Assembly: GCF_001650735.1 (NCBI RefSeq)
Contig: NZ_LXVY01000025.1
Location: forward strand, 62,001-126,000
Direction of reading: 5' to 3'
Source: Sphingomonas sp. TDK1
Lineage (GTDB): Bacteria; Pseudomonadota; Alphaproteobacteria; Sphingomonadales; Sphingomonadaceae
Length of the DNA stretch: 64,000 bases
Shown here: piece by piece, positions 38,671 to 46,966 of the stretch
How the letters are laid out: each line of letters starts with the position of its first letter
How positions within the stretch are numbered: position 1 is the first letter of the stretch
Made by a program: the position numbers and the translations under genes
Notes under the pieces: generated by a model
Seen by the model: the letters and a program-made list of their open reading frames with translations, nothing else
The model's database searches: none
What the model was told of the DNA's origin: nothing

Positions 38671-41256
38671 GTGGACGATATGATGGCGCCGGAGGAGGAG
38701 ACGAGGCCGGTGGCCGGTCTCCGTGCCTGGCTCGATGCCCGACGCCGCCTCATCCTCGCGCTGCTCGCACTGGCGGTTACCCTGCTTGGCTTCGAAGCCG
38801 TGCGAACGATCCTCAGCGAGGTCCGCCTGCGCGACGTGCGCCACGCGCTTCATCAGATCGACGGCGCGCGGCTCGCGATCGCGATCGGCCTCACCTCCGC
38901 CTCGTATTGCGCGCTCACCTTGTACGACTGGTTCGCCGTGCGCGCGATCGGCCATCGCCTGCCCTGGCGGACAGCCGCGCTGGCCTCGTTCACCAGCTAC
39001 ACGATCAGCCATAACCTCGGCCTGTCCCTGCTCACCGGCGGCACGGCGCGCCTGCGGGCGTATGGCGCCGCCGGGCTGGATTTCGCGGACGTCGCGCGGG
39101 TTACGCTGATCGCCAGCGGTACTTTCTGGGGCGGGGTATTCGCGGTGACCGCGGTGGCGCTGCTCGTCGCCCAGCATCCGTTGATCCTGTTCGGCCAGAT
39201 GCTGCCGCTGCCGCTGCTGCACGGCGCGGGCGGCGTGGTCGCGCTCGCCTTCGCCGCATTGTTCGTGCTGCGCGCGCGCGGCCACAACGAACTCCGGCTT
39301 GGCGCGGCCAGTCTGCCGCTACCGCCCGTGCCGCTGATGGCAGGCCAAATCGGAATCGCCGCGCTCGATCTCGCCTGCGCTTCGGGGGCGCTGTTCGTGC
39401 TGGTGCCGCATGCCGATCCGGCGCTGATCGGCAGCTTTTTCCTCGCCTATGCCGTTGCCATCGTCATCGCGCTGATCACCCATGTGCCCGGCGGCATCGG
39501 CGTGTTCGAAGCGGTGATGCTCGCGCTGGTGCCGCTCGGCCGGAGCGACCTTTTCGCGGCGCTGCTCCTCTATCGCGTGATCTACTATCTTCTCCCGCTG
39601 TTGGTGGCCGGCGCGCTGCTCGTCGGGATCGAGGGCCGGCGTCTGCGCCATCCGATCGCGGCCGGGCTGGGCATCGCGCACCGTATCGGCCAGGCGCTGG
39701 TACCCCCACTGCTCGCGCTGCTGGTGTTCGGCGGCGGGCTGGTGCTGCTCGTCTCCGGCGCGCTGCCGCCCGCGCATGGCCGCATGCATCCGCTGCACGG
39801 CATTCTGCCGCTGCCCTTCGTCGAAGGTTCGCACTTCGCGGCGAGTCTGGTCGGCACCGCGCTGCTGCTGATCGCTCCCGCCGTGCAGGCCCGGCTGAAG
39901 AGCGGTTTCTACGCCGCGCGGCTGCTGCTGCTGGCGGGCGCGATCTTCTCGATCGCCAAGGGCATCGATTACGAGGAAGCGACGGTATTGCTGATCGTGG
40001 CCGGGCTTTTGCAATATGCCCGGCCCGGCTTCTATCGAAGCGCCGGCATCGGATCGGCGCCGGTCGCGCGCTGGTGGTGGGCGGCCGCGCTGATCGCGCT
40101 CCTGCTGAGCGCCTGGGCCGGCTTCTTCGCCTATAAGCGCGTGCCCTATTCGGACGATCTCTGGTGGGATTTCGCCTGGCGCGGCAACGCGCCCCGCTTC
40201 CTCCGCGCCACGCTGGGCGCAACGATGCTGCTCATCGGCTGGGCATTCTGGCGCCTGATGTCCGCCGCGCCGCGCGTGCGCGAGCATCAGGCGCTCGATC
40301 CGGACGTAGCCTCGCGCGCGATCGCCGTGTCCAGCCGCGCCGACGCAATGCTTGCCTATACCGGGGACAAGGACTTTCTGGTGTCCACCTCGGGCGATGC
40401 CTTCCTGATGTATCGGGTGCAGGGCCGCACCTGGATCGTGATGGGAGACCCCGTCGGCCCGGAAGAGGCCTGGTCGGAGCTGATCTGGGAGATCCGCCGC
40501 CGCTGCGACGCTGCGCGCGGGCGGCTTTGCCTTTTCCAGGTCAGCGCGGCGATGCTGCCGCTGGTGGTCGAGTTGGGGCTCCAGCCACTGAAATATGGCG
40601 AAGAGGCGGTGGTGGATCTCCGGCAGGGCTATGACCTGAAAGGCGGCCCGTTCAAGTCGCTGCGCTACTCGGTAAAGCGCGCAACCAGCGAAGGACTGGC
40701 GTTCGAAGTCATTCCCGCAGCGGAGATCCCTGCCCTGCTCGCGGAACTGCAGCACGTCTCCGACACCTGGCTTGCGGACAAGCCGGGCGCGGAAAAACGC
40801 TTCAGCCTGGGTCGCTTCGATCCAGACTATCTTTCGCGCTTCGATTGCGCCGTGCTTCGGCTGGAGGGGCGAATCGTCGCCTTCGCCAACATCTGGGAGA
40901 CCCCCAATCGCGAGGAGATTTCCGTCGATCTGATGCGCCATCTGCCAGATACGCCCTATGGCGCAATGGACCTGCTGTTCGTCCGGCTGCTGCAATATGG
41001 CGCGGCGCAGGGTTTCGATCGGTTCAACCTCGGCATGGCCCCGCTCTCCGGCCTCAAGCCTGGTCCCCTGGCGCCGATCTGGTCGCGGCTGGGCGCTGCC
41101 GTCTACGGCCATGGCGAACGAATTTACGGCTTTTCCGGCCTGCGCGCCTTCAAGCAGAAATTCGGCCCGCGCTGGGTGCCGCGTTATATCGGCACCACGC
41201 CGGGCGTCTCGGTGCCGCGGGCACTGATCGACGCGGCAGTGCTGATCGGCGGATAG
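38671..41256 (+). CDS. mprF: Phosphatidylglycerol lysyltransferase/flippase
   Basis: An 861-residue bifunctional membrane protein. The N-terminal half has about 12-14 transmembrane helices with the flippase-type regions FTSYTISHNLGLSLLTGGTA and ITHVPGGIGVFEAVMLALVP. The C-terminal half (from about residue 540) is the cytosolic DUF2156 aminoacyl-transferase domain (WIVMGDPVGPEEAWSELIWE and FNLGMAPLSGLKPGPLAPIW). It transfers lysine or alanine from tRNA to phosphatidylglycerol, reducing surface charge. The GTG at 38671 has GGGGAG upstream; an ATG 9 bp later is possible. It pairs with the VirJ-like gene. Confidence 0.93.
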   Translation: MDDMMAPEEETRPVAGLRAWLDARRRLILALLALAVTLLGFEAVRTILSEVRLRDVRHALHQIDGARLAIAIGLTSASYCALTLYDWFAVRAIGHRLPWRTAALASFTSYTISHNLGLSLLTGGTARLRAYGAAGLDFADVARVTLIASGTFWGGVFAVTAVALLVAQHPLILFGQMLPLPLLHGAGGVVALAFAALFVLRARGHNELRLGAASLPLPPVPLMAGQIGIAALDLACASGALFVLVPHADPALIGSFFLAYAVAIVIALITHVPGGIGVFEAVMLALVPLGRSDLFAALLLYRVIYYLLPLLVAGALLVGIEGRRLRHPIAAGLGIAHRIGQALVPPLLALLVFGGGLVLLVSGALPPAHGRMHPLHGILPLPFVEGSHFAASLVGTALLLIAPAVQARLKSGFYAARLLLLAGAIFSIAKGIDYEEATVLLIVAGLLQYARPGFYRSAGIGSAPVARWWWAAALIALLLSAWAGFFAYKRVPYSDDLWWDFAWRGNAPRFLRATLGATMLLIGWAFWRLMSAAPRVREHQALDPDVASRAIAVSSRADAMLAYTGDKDFLVSTSGDAFLMYRVQGRTWIVMGDPVGPEEAWSELIWEIRRRCDAARGRLCLFQVSAAMLPLVVELGLQPLKYGEEAVVDLRQGYDLKGGPFKSLRYSVKRATSEGLAFEVIPAAEIPALLAELQHVSDTWLADKPGAEKRFSLGRFDPDYLSRFDCAVLRLEGRIVAFANIWETPNREEISVDLMRHLPDTPYGAMDLLFVRLLQYGAAQGFDRFNLGMAPLSGLKPGPLAPIWSRLGAAVYGHGERIYGFSGLRAFKQKFGPRWVPRYIGTTPGVSVPRALIDAAVLIGG

Positions 41257-41314
41257 CCTATTGGGTTCTGGGGTTCGCACCCCACATGCTGCACCGCAAT
41301 TCAGGGAGACACGC

Positions 41315-42184
41315 ATGGACCTCGCATTTCTCGGGCTCGGACAGATGGGAATCGGCATGGCGGGCGCGCTGCTCGATGCCGGACACACGCTCACCGTCTG
41401 GAACCGCTCGCCCGACAAGGCTGCCGCCCTCACCGAACGCGGCGCGCGCCTTGCCCGCACCCCCCGCGAAGCCGCCGACGGCGCGCAGGCCGTGCTGACC
41501 ATGGTGGCGGATGATGCCGCGCTGGAAGCGATCCTCACGGGCGAGGACGGCATCCTCGCGGGCATGGCGCCGGGCGCGCTGCATCTCTCCCACAGCACCA
41601 TCGCGGTCGCTACGGCCGACAAGCTGGCCCAGCTCCATGGCGAGGCAGGCCACCGGTTCGTCTCGGCGCCGGTCTTCGGTCGCCCGCCGGTCGCCGCGCA
41701 GGGCAAGCTCGCCGTCGTCGCCGCCGGGGCGCCGGAAGCGATCGAGGCCGCCGCGCCGATCCTTGATGCGCTCGGGCGCATCACCTTTCCGATGGGCGAC
41801 AAGCCGTCGGCGGCGAACCTCGTCAAGCTCGCCGGCAACTTCATGATCATGGCCACGGTCGAGGCCTATGGCGAGGCGATGTCGCTCGGCGAGAAGGGCG
41901 GCGTCGCCCGCGAAAAGATGCTGGAGGTATTCGCCGGCACGATCTTCGACGGCGCGATCCACAAGGTCTATGGCCCGCCGATCGCCGAGCGCCGCCACCG
42001 CCCCGCCGGCTTTGCCGCGCCGCTCGGCCTGAAGGACATGCGCCTCGCCGCCGAGGCCGCCGAAGCGGTCGGCGCAAAGCTGCCGCTGCTCGACCTGGTC
42101 CGCGCGCATCTTACCGAGACGGTCGCCACGGAGGGCAGCGACGTCGACGTGACCGCGCTTGCGGAGACAATCGCCAAGCTCTGA
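41315..42184 (+). CDS. NAD(P)-dependent beta-hydroxyacid dehydrogenase
   Basis: A 289-residue cytosolic oxidoreductase of the 3-hydroxyisobutyrate/tartronate-semialdehyde/glyoxylate reductase family. The Rossmann motif FLGLGQMGIGMAGALL starts at residue 4 and WNRSPDKAAAL (an arginine-rich 2' phosphate pocket) suggests NADP. The catalytic lysine sits in NLVKLAGNFMI and substrate-binding VFGRPPVAAQGKL resembles the usual signature. GGGAGA lies upstream of the ATG at 41315. The exact substrate cannot be read; 3-hydroxyisobutyrate (valine breakdown) would suit the amino-acid catabolism genes that follow. Confidence 0.9.
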   Translation: MDLAFLGLGQMGIGMAGALLDAGHTLTVWNRSPDKAAALTERGARLARTPREAADGAQAVLTMVADDAALEAILTGEDGILAGMAPGALHLSHSTIAVATADKLAQLHGEAGHRFVSAPVFGRPPVAAQGKLAVVAAGAPEAIEAAAPILDALGRITFPMGDKPSAANLVKLAGNFMIMATVEAYGEAMSLGEKGGVAREKMLEVFAGTIFDGAIHKVYGPPIAERRHRPAGFAAPLGLKDMRLAAEAAEAVGAKLPLLDLVRAHLTETVATEGSDVDVTALAETIAKL

Positions 42185-42193
42185 ACTCGTGCG

Positions 42194-42250
42194 CCCCTCC
42201 CGCAACCGGGAGGGGAACACCGGGCGTACCCCCCTCCCACAGGGGGAGAG
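42194..42250. repeat. GC-rich stem-loops, possible terminator
   Basis: CCCCTCCCG and CGGGAGGGG form a 9-bp stem around CAAC (42194-42215), followed by a second, weaker C-rich/G-rich stem to about 42250. It lies 10 bp after the dehydrogenase stop and may end its transcription. In composition it resembles the palindromic repeats near 46.5 and 50 kb, but it is not the same sequence. The rest of 42251-42304 shows no clear signal. Confidence 0.5.
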
Positions 42251-42304
42251 GGATTCGGGACGGATGCCCTTCCCCCCCGGCCCGATCCCGCGTACATTTC
42301 CCAC

Positions 42305-42571
42305 ATGATCGATAGGCTTTTCCTTTCGCACCCGCGCAGCGTCGGCGAAAGCTATGGCGAGCATGCCGCCACGGCGGCGCGTTTCGGCGTGACGATGATC
42401 GCCGGGGGCGCCGCATGCCTCGTCCATGCCGTGCTGCCGTTCCTGTTCGTACGAACGGCCAGCGACTCGGTGAAGCGGCTCTACGCCCAGATGAAGGCGC
42501 GCCAGCCCGCCTTCGCCGAGCAGAAGCCCGCCTTCCAACAGCCCGAGTGGCAGCTCGACTACGAAATCTGA
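42305..42571 (+). CDS. DUF6356 family small membrane protein
   Basis: An 88-residue protein with the DUF6356 pattern LFLSHPRSVGESYGEHAATA at the N-terminus, a single hydrophobic segment (VTMIAGGAACLVHAVLPFLF), and a charged C-terminal helix (TASDSVKRLYAQMKAR). Such proteins are common in sphingomonads; their function is unknown. It stands alone between the dehydrogenase and the FAD protein, 25 bp before the latter, so both may be co-transcribed. Confidence 0.85.
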   Translation: MIDRLFLSHPRSVGESYGEHAATAARFGVTMIAGGAACLVHAVLPFLFVRTASDSVKRLYAQMKARQPAFAEQKPAFQQPEWQLDYEI

Positions 42572-42596
42572 CGCCGGCATCGGGGGAGCCGCAACC

Positions 42597-43946
42597 ATGA
42601 TCGAACACGTCGCCATCATCGGCGCGGGCTTTTCGGGCACGCTCCAGGCCATCAACCTCATCCGCCATGAAGGCCCGCGCGCGACGCTGATCGAGCGCGC
42701 GCCGGTGGCGGGCACCGGGCTCGCCTATGGCGCAGCCCACCCGTCCCACCTGCTCAACGTCCGCGCCGCGAACATGAGCGCCTTCCCGGACGATCCGGCC
42801 CATCTTGTCCGCTGGCTCGAAGGGCGTGGCGTGGCGAATGCCGCCGCCAGCTTCGTGCCGAGACGGGTCTACGGCGAATATCTCCGCGAAATGCTCGACC
42901 ATACGCTGGCGCGTTATCCCGACCGGCTGCGCCTCGTTCGCGGCGACGTGCAGGACGCGACCTTCGATGCGGCGGGCGTGACATTGCAGCTCTCCGACGG
43001 CACGCTGCGCGCCGATGCGGCGGTGCTCGCGGTCGGCAACCTGCCGCCGCACGATCCGCCAGGGCTTGATCCCGCAACGCTATCGAGCGCCCGCTACAAG
43101 GGCGACCCCTGGGACCCGAGCGTACCCGAGGGGCTCTCGGACAGCGATACGGTCCTGGTGATCGGCACCGGCCTCACCATGGTCGACGTCGCGCTGCTGC
43201 TGGAAGCGCGCGGATTTGGCGGCAAGATCGTCGCGGTCTCGCGGCGCGGCCTGCTGCCGCGCGCCCACGCTGCCGGCCAGGACTGGGACAAGATCCGCGA
43301 GCGCCCCTGCACGCGCGCCTCCGCGCTGGTGCGCGCCGTCCGCGAACGCGCGGCGCTGGTCGGCTGGCGCAACGCGGTCGACGAGCTTCGCCCCTTCACC
43401 CAGCCGATGTGGGCCAATGCCGGTGAGGACGAGCGCGCACGCTTCCTCCGCCACCTCCGGCCCTGGTGGGACGTTCACCGGCACCGCCTTGCTCCCGAGG
43501 TGGATGCCCGGCTCCAGGCGCTGATCAATCGCGGGCAGCTCGAAGTGGTCGCCGCGAAGACGCTGGGCTTTGCCGAGGGACCGGACGGCATCGCCGTCAC
43601 CCTCCGCCCGCGTGGGCAGGACGCGTCGAAAACGATTCGCGCCCAGCGTATCGTCAACTGCACCGGCCCGCTCGGCGACCTCGCCCGCTCGCGCGAGCCC
43701 CTCCTGCAGCGCCTCGCCGCACGCGGTGTGATCCGGCCCGATGCTGCCCATATCGGCATTGATGTCGACAACCAGGGCCAGACCATCGCCGCCGACGGCC
43801 GCGCCAACGCGAATCTCTACGCGCTGGGCCCGATGACCCGCGGCGCCTTCTGGGAAATCGTCGCGGTACCGGACATTCGCACCCAGACCTGGGCCGTCGC
43901 CCGCCGCCTGTCGAACGCCCATTGGGTAGGCGGCGAGGGTTTATGA
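42597..43946 (+). CDS. FAD/NAD(P)-binding protein
   Basis: A 449-residue flavoprotein of the FAD_NAD_binding/YdhS-like family. The FAD Rossmann motif IIGAGFSGTLQAINLIRHEG begins at residue 6, and a second nucleotide-binding motif TVLVIGTGLTMVDVALLLEA lies near 185. IVNCTGPLGDLARSREPLL near 350 and ALGPMTRGAFWEIVAVPDIR near the end fit an oxidase or hydroxylase fold. The electron acceptor and substrate are not known. It precedes hppD after 50 bp that contain a good promoter, so it is likely a separate unit from the tyrosine genes. Confidence 0.85.
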   Translation: MIEHVAIIGAGFSGTLQAINLIRHEGPRATLIERAPVAGTGLAYGAAHPSHLLNVRAANMSAFPDDPAHLVRWLEGRGVANAAASFVPRRVYGEYLREMLDHTLARYPDRLRLVRGDVQDATFDAAGVTLQLSDGTLRADAAVLAVGNLPPHDPPGLDPATLSSARYKGDPWDPSVPEGLSDSDTVLVIGTGLTMVDVALLLEARGFGGKIVAVSRRGLLPRAHAAGQDWDKIRERPCTRASALVRAVRERAALVGWRNAVDELRPFTQPMWANAGEDERARFLRHLRPWWDVHRHRLAPEVDARLQALINRGQLEVVAAKTLGFAEGPDGIAVTLRPRGQDASKTIRAQRIVNCTGPLGDLARSREPLLQRLAARGVIRPDAAHIGIDVDNQGQTIAADGRANANLYALGPMTRGAFWEIVAVPDIRTQTWAVARRLSNAHWVGGEGL

Positions 43947-43960
43947 CGAACTGGTAACAT

Positions 43961-43990
43961 TTGACACTAAATCGGGAAGTGCGGTATCAG
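43961..43990 (+). promoter_or_regulatory. Candidate sigma-70 promoter of hppD
   Basis: A perfect TTGACA at 43961-43966 is followed after 18 bp by TATCAG (43985-43990), close to the hppD ATG at 43998. Distance and -35 box are good, but the -10 box is weak and the leader would be very short. No second copy was found. Confidence 0.35.
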
Positions 43991-43997
43991 GTCGTCC

Positions 43998-45038
43998 ATG
44001 ACCGATACCGCCAATCCGCTCGGCCTCAACGGCTTCGAGTTCGTCGAGTTCACCTCGCCCGATCCGGACGCGATGGCGCGTCAGTTCGAGCAGCTGGGCT
44101 TCGTCCCCACCCATCGTCACCCGCGCAAGAATATTACAAGATATAAGCAGGGACGCATCAACCTGATGCTCAACCGCGACGACGCCGGTCGTGTGGCCGC
44201 CTTCCGTGGTGAGCATGGCCCCTCGGCCAGCGCGATGGCGTTCCGCGTGGCGGACCCGAACAAGGCGATGGAATGGGCGCTCGCCCACGGTGCCAAGCCG
44301 ACCGACGAGGACGACACCGTCATCCAGGGCATCGGCGGCTCCTATCTCTATTTCATCCAGGACGAGATCGATCTCTACGCGGACTGGGCCGAGTTCCCCG
44401 GCTGGCGCGACGCCGAGGCGGCGAACAGCGTCGGGCTCGACCTGCTCGACCACCTCACCCACAATGTCCGCCGCGGCCAGATGCGGGTGTGGAGCGAATT
44501 CTACCGGACGCTCTTCGGCTTCGAGGAGCAGAAGTATTTCGACATCAAGGGTAAGGCGACCGGCCTGTTCAGCCAGGCGATGATCGCGCCCGACAAGGCG
44601 ATCCGCATCCCGCTCAACGAGAGCCAGGACGACAACAGCCAGATCGAGGAATTCCTCCGCGAATATAAGGGCGAAGGCATCCAGCACCTCGCCCTCACCA
44701 CCGACGACATCTACGACACGGTGGAGCGTCTGCGCGCCCGTGGCGTGCGCCTGCAGGACACGATCGAGACCTATTACGAACTGGTCGACAAGCGTGTCCC
44801 CGGGCATGGCGAGGATCTCGAGCGGCTGCGCAAGAACCGCATCCTGATCGACGGTTCGGTGGAGAACGATGAGGGCATCCTGCTCCAGATCTTCACCGAA
44901 AACATGTTCGGCCCGATCTTCTTCGAGATCATCCAGCGCAAGGGCAACGAAGGCTTCGGCAACGGCAATTTCCAGGCGCTGTTCGAGAGCATCGAGCTCG
45001 ACCAGATCCGCCGCGGCGTCATCAAGGTCGACGCCTGA
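43998..45038 (+). CDS. hppD: 4-Hydroxyphenylpyruvate dioxygenase
   Basis: A 346-residue Fe(II) enzyme converting 4-hydroxyphenylpyruvate to homogentisate, the second step of tyrosine breakdown. The fold has two VOC domains. Iron ligands are in DLLDHLTHNVRRG (His), GEGIQHLALTTDDIYDTVER (His) and MFGPIFFEIIQRKGN (Glu). The C-terminal gate helix NGNFQALFESIELDQIRRG is present. The start is the ATG at 43998. hmgA follows after 124 bp, giving two consecutive steps of the pathway in order. Confidence 0.97.
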   Translation: MTDTANPLGLNGFEFVEFTSPDPDAMARQFEQLGFVPTHRHPRKNITRYKQGRINLMLNRDDAGRVAAFRGEHGPSASAMAFRVADPNKAMEWALAHGAKPTDEDDTVIQGIGGSYLYFIQDEIDLYADWAEFPGWRDAEAANSVGLDLLDHLTHNVRRGQMRVWSEFYRTLFGFEEQKYFDIKGKATGLFSQAMIAPDKAIRIPLNESQDDNSQIEEFLREYKGEGIQHLALTTDDIYDTVERLRARGVRLQDTIETYYELVDKRVPGHGEDLERLRKNRILIDGSVENDEGILLQIFTENMFGPIFFEIIQRKGNEGFGNGNFQALFESIELDQIRRGVIKVDA

Positions 45039-45162
45039 CACGTTCGGAGAGGGAGAGAGCCGGGGGTGCCGCCGCAGGAACATGTGGCATACCCCGGCCC
45101 CACCGAACGCCCCCTCCCCGTCCTGATCCAAAAGGGGAGACGCGCTGGAGAGGACGCGCCAC

Positions 45163-46440
45163 GTGACCCAGTATTTCCCCGGCTTCGGCAACCACGTCTC
45201 CACCGAAGCGGTGCCCGGCGCATTGCCGATCGGCCGCAACAGCCCGCAGCGCCCGCCCTATGGCCTCTATGCCGAGCAGCTTTCCGGCACCGCCTTCACC
45301 GCGCCGCGCGCCGAGAACCGGCGCGCCTGGCTCTACCGCCTGCGCCCGAGCGCCGAGCATCCGCCTTACCGGCCCTATGACGGCGCCCCCTTGTTCACGC
45401 CGCACACGCCGCACACGCCGCTCGCGCCCAATCGGCTGCGCTGGAACCCCATCGCTCGCCCCACCGCGCCCGTCGACTGGATCGACGGCATGGAGACGAT
45501 GCTCGCCACCCGCGATCCGGCCGATCTGGAGGGCGTGGTCGTCCACCGCTACGCCGCCGATCGCGACATGGACAATCGCGCCTTCGTCAATGCCGACGGC
45601 GAACTGCTGTTCATCCCGCAGGCCGGCGCGCTCGCGCTGCTGACCGAACTCGGCCGCATCGACATCGCTCCCGGCCACATCGCGGTGATCCCCCGCGGCG
45701 TGCGCTTCCGCGTGCTGCTGCCCGAGGGTGCCGCCACCGGCTATGTCGCCGAGAATTACGGCGCACCCTTCCGCCTGCCCGATCTTGGCCCCATCGGCGC
45801 CAACGGCCTCGCCAACCCCCGCGATTTCGAGACGCCCGCCGCCTGGTTCGAGGACCGCGACGAAGTGTTCCAGCTTGTGCAGAAGTCGTTGGCAAGTCTG
45901 TGGATAACCACCCTGCCCCACAGCCCGCTCGACGTGGTGGCGTGGCATGGCAACCTTGCGCCCTATCGCTACGATCTCGCCCGGTTCAACACGATCAACA
46001 CGGTCAGCTTCGATCATCCCGACCCGTCGATCTTCACCATCCTCACCTCGCCCAGCACCGTCGCGGGCCGCGCGAACGCCGATTTCGTGATCTTCCCGCC
46101 GCGCTGGATGGTGGCCGAGGACACGTTCCGCCCGCCCTGGTTCCACCGCAACGTGATGAGCGAGGCGATGGGGCTGATCCACGGCGCATACGACGCCAAG
46201 GCGGAAGGCTTCGCCCCCGGCGGCCTGTCGCTCCACAATCTGATGGCCGGCCACGGCCCCGACGTCGCCAGCTGGCGCGGCGCGACGAATGCCGAACTCA
46301 AGCCGCACAGGATCGACGGTACCATGGCGTTCATGGTCGAGACCTGCTGGCCCTATCGCCCGACCGAGCATGCGCTCGCCCACGCCCAGCCGGACTATGA
46401 CGCGGTCTGGGAAGGCTTCCCCAAGGCACAGTTGCCGTGA
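45163..46440 (+). CDS. hmgA: Homogentisate 1,2-dioxygenase
   Basis: A 425-residue Fe(II) ring-cleaving enzyme turning homogentisate into maleylacetoacetate. Typical pieces: [19 protein letters not shown] at the N-terminus, [20 protein letters not shown], the iron-site region [20 protein letters not shown] and [20 protein letters not shown]. The start is a GTG at 45163 with GGAGAGG upstream. The next genes expected, maleylacetoacetate isomerase and fumarylacetoacetase, are not in this window. Confidence 0.97.
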   Translation: MTQYFPGFGNHVSTEAVPGALPIGRNSPQRPPYGLYAEQLSGTAFTAPRAENRRAWLYRLRPSAEHPPYRPYDGAPLFTPHTPHTPLAPNRLRWNPIARPTAPVDWIDGMETMLATRDPADLEGVVVHRYAADRDMDNRAFVNADGELLFIPQAGALALLTELGRIDIAPGHIAVIPRGVRFRVLLPEGAATGYVAENYGAPFRLPDLGPIGANGLANPRDFETPAAWFEDRDEVFQLVQKSLASLWITTLPHSPLDVVAWHGNLAPYRYDLARFNTINTVSFDHPDPSIFTILTSPSTVAGRANADFVIFPPRWMVAEDTFRPPWFHRNVMSEAMGLIHGAYDAKAEGFAPGGLSLHNLMAGHGPDVASWRGATNAELKPHRIDGTMAFMVETCWPYRPTEHALAHAQPDYDAVWEGFPKAQLP

Positions 46441-46452
46441 TCTATCCTGGAA

Positions 46453-46594
46453 ATCCTCCCCCAGCCTGCTGGGGGAGGGGGACCGCGCACCGCGGGTGCG
46501 GGGTGGAGGGGCGGCGGTGGCACACCCCGTTCTTCGCCGGCGGCCCCTCCACCATCGCTGGCGCGATGGTCCCCCTCCCCGTTCCGGGGAGGAT
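46453..46594. repeat. Inverted pair of double-hairpin repeats (short spacer)
   Basis: A 142-bp palindromic element between hmgA and the Rieske gene. The left arm (46453-46511) begins ATCCTCCCCCAGC and ends GGTGGAGGGG. The right arm (46544-46594) is its inverted counterpart, CCCCTCCACC to GGGGAGGAT. A 32-bp spacer separates them. Each arm folds into an outer hairpin (CTCCCCCAGC/GCTGGGGGAG on the left; CTCCCCG/CGGGGAG on the right) and an inner hairpin closed by ACC and GGT whose middle differs between arms. The last bases supply the Shine-Dalgarno of the next gene. Confidence 0.85.
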
Positions 46595-46597
46595 CTG

Positions 46598-46966
46598 ATG
46601 GAACGCCTCACCGCCACCCCCGCCGGCGTGACGCTGGGCCCGCTCGATCTGATCCCCGACGGCACCGCGCGCAACTTCGTGCTGGAGATGCGCGCCGGCC
46701 GCTTCCACGGCTTTGTCGTGCGCAAGGGCGGCCGTGTCTTCGGCTATGTCGATCGCTGCGCCCACATGCCGGTACCGCTCAGCCAAGCGCTCGACGCCTA
46801 TCTCACCCCCGATGCCAGCCATATCCAGTGCAGCTGGCACGGCGCGCTCTACACCGTGGAGGAGGGCCGGTGCGTCGGCGGCCCTTGCGTCGGCGCGCGA
46901 CTGCTTCCATGGCCCGTGACAACAATCGACGGCATGATCGTGACCGTTGGAGAGGACACAGAATGA
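46598..46966 (+). CDS. Rieske 2Fe-2S protein
   Basis: A 122-residue single-domain Rieske ferredoxin-like protein. The cluster ligands are C-x-H in [14 protein letters not shown] and C-x-x-H in [16 protein letters not shown], with a short insertion between the two pairs. It could be an electron carrier for an oxygenase or a scaffold protein; no partner oxygenase is adjacent. The ATG at 46598 follows GGGGAGG from the repeat element. Its stop overlaps the isovaleryl-CoA dehydrogenase start (ATGA), so the two are coupled. Confidence 0.85.
   Translation: MERLTATPAGVTLGPLDLIPDGTARNFVLEMRAGRFHGFVVRKGGRVFGYVDRCAHMPVPLSQALDAYLTPDASHIQCSWHGALYTVEEGRCVGGPCVGARLLPWPVTTIDGMIVTVGEDTE

Noticed and set aside
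39319..41856. Long minus-strand frame opposite mprF
   Set aside because: No recognisable domain; mprF has a full set of helices and the transferase domain on the plus strand.
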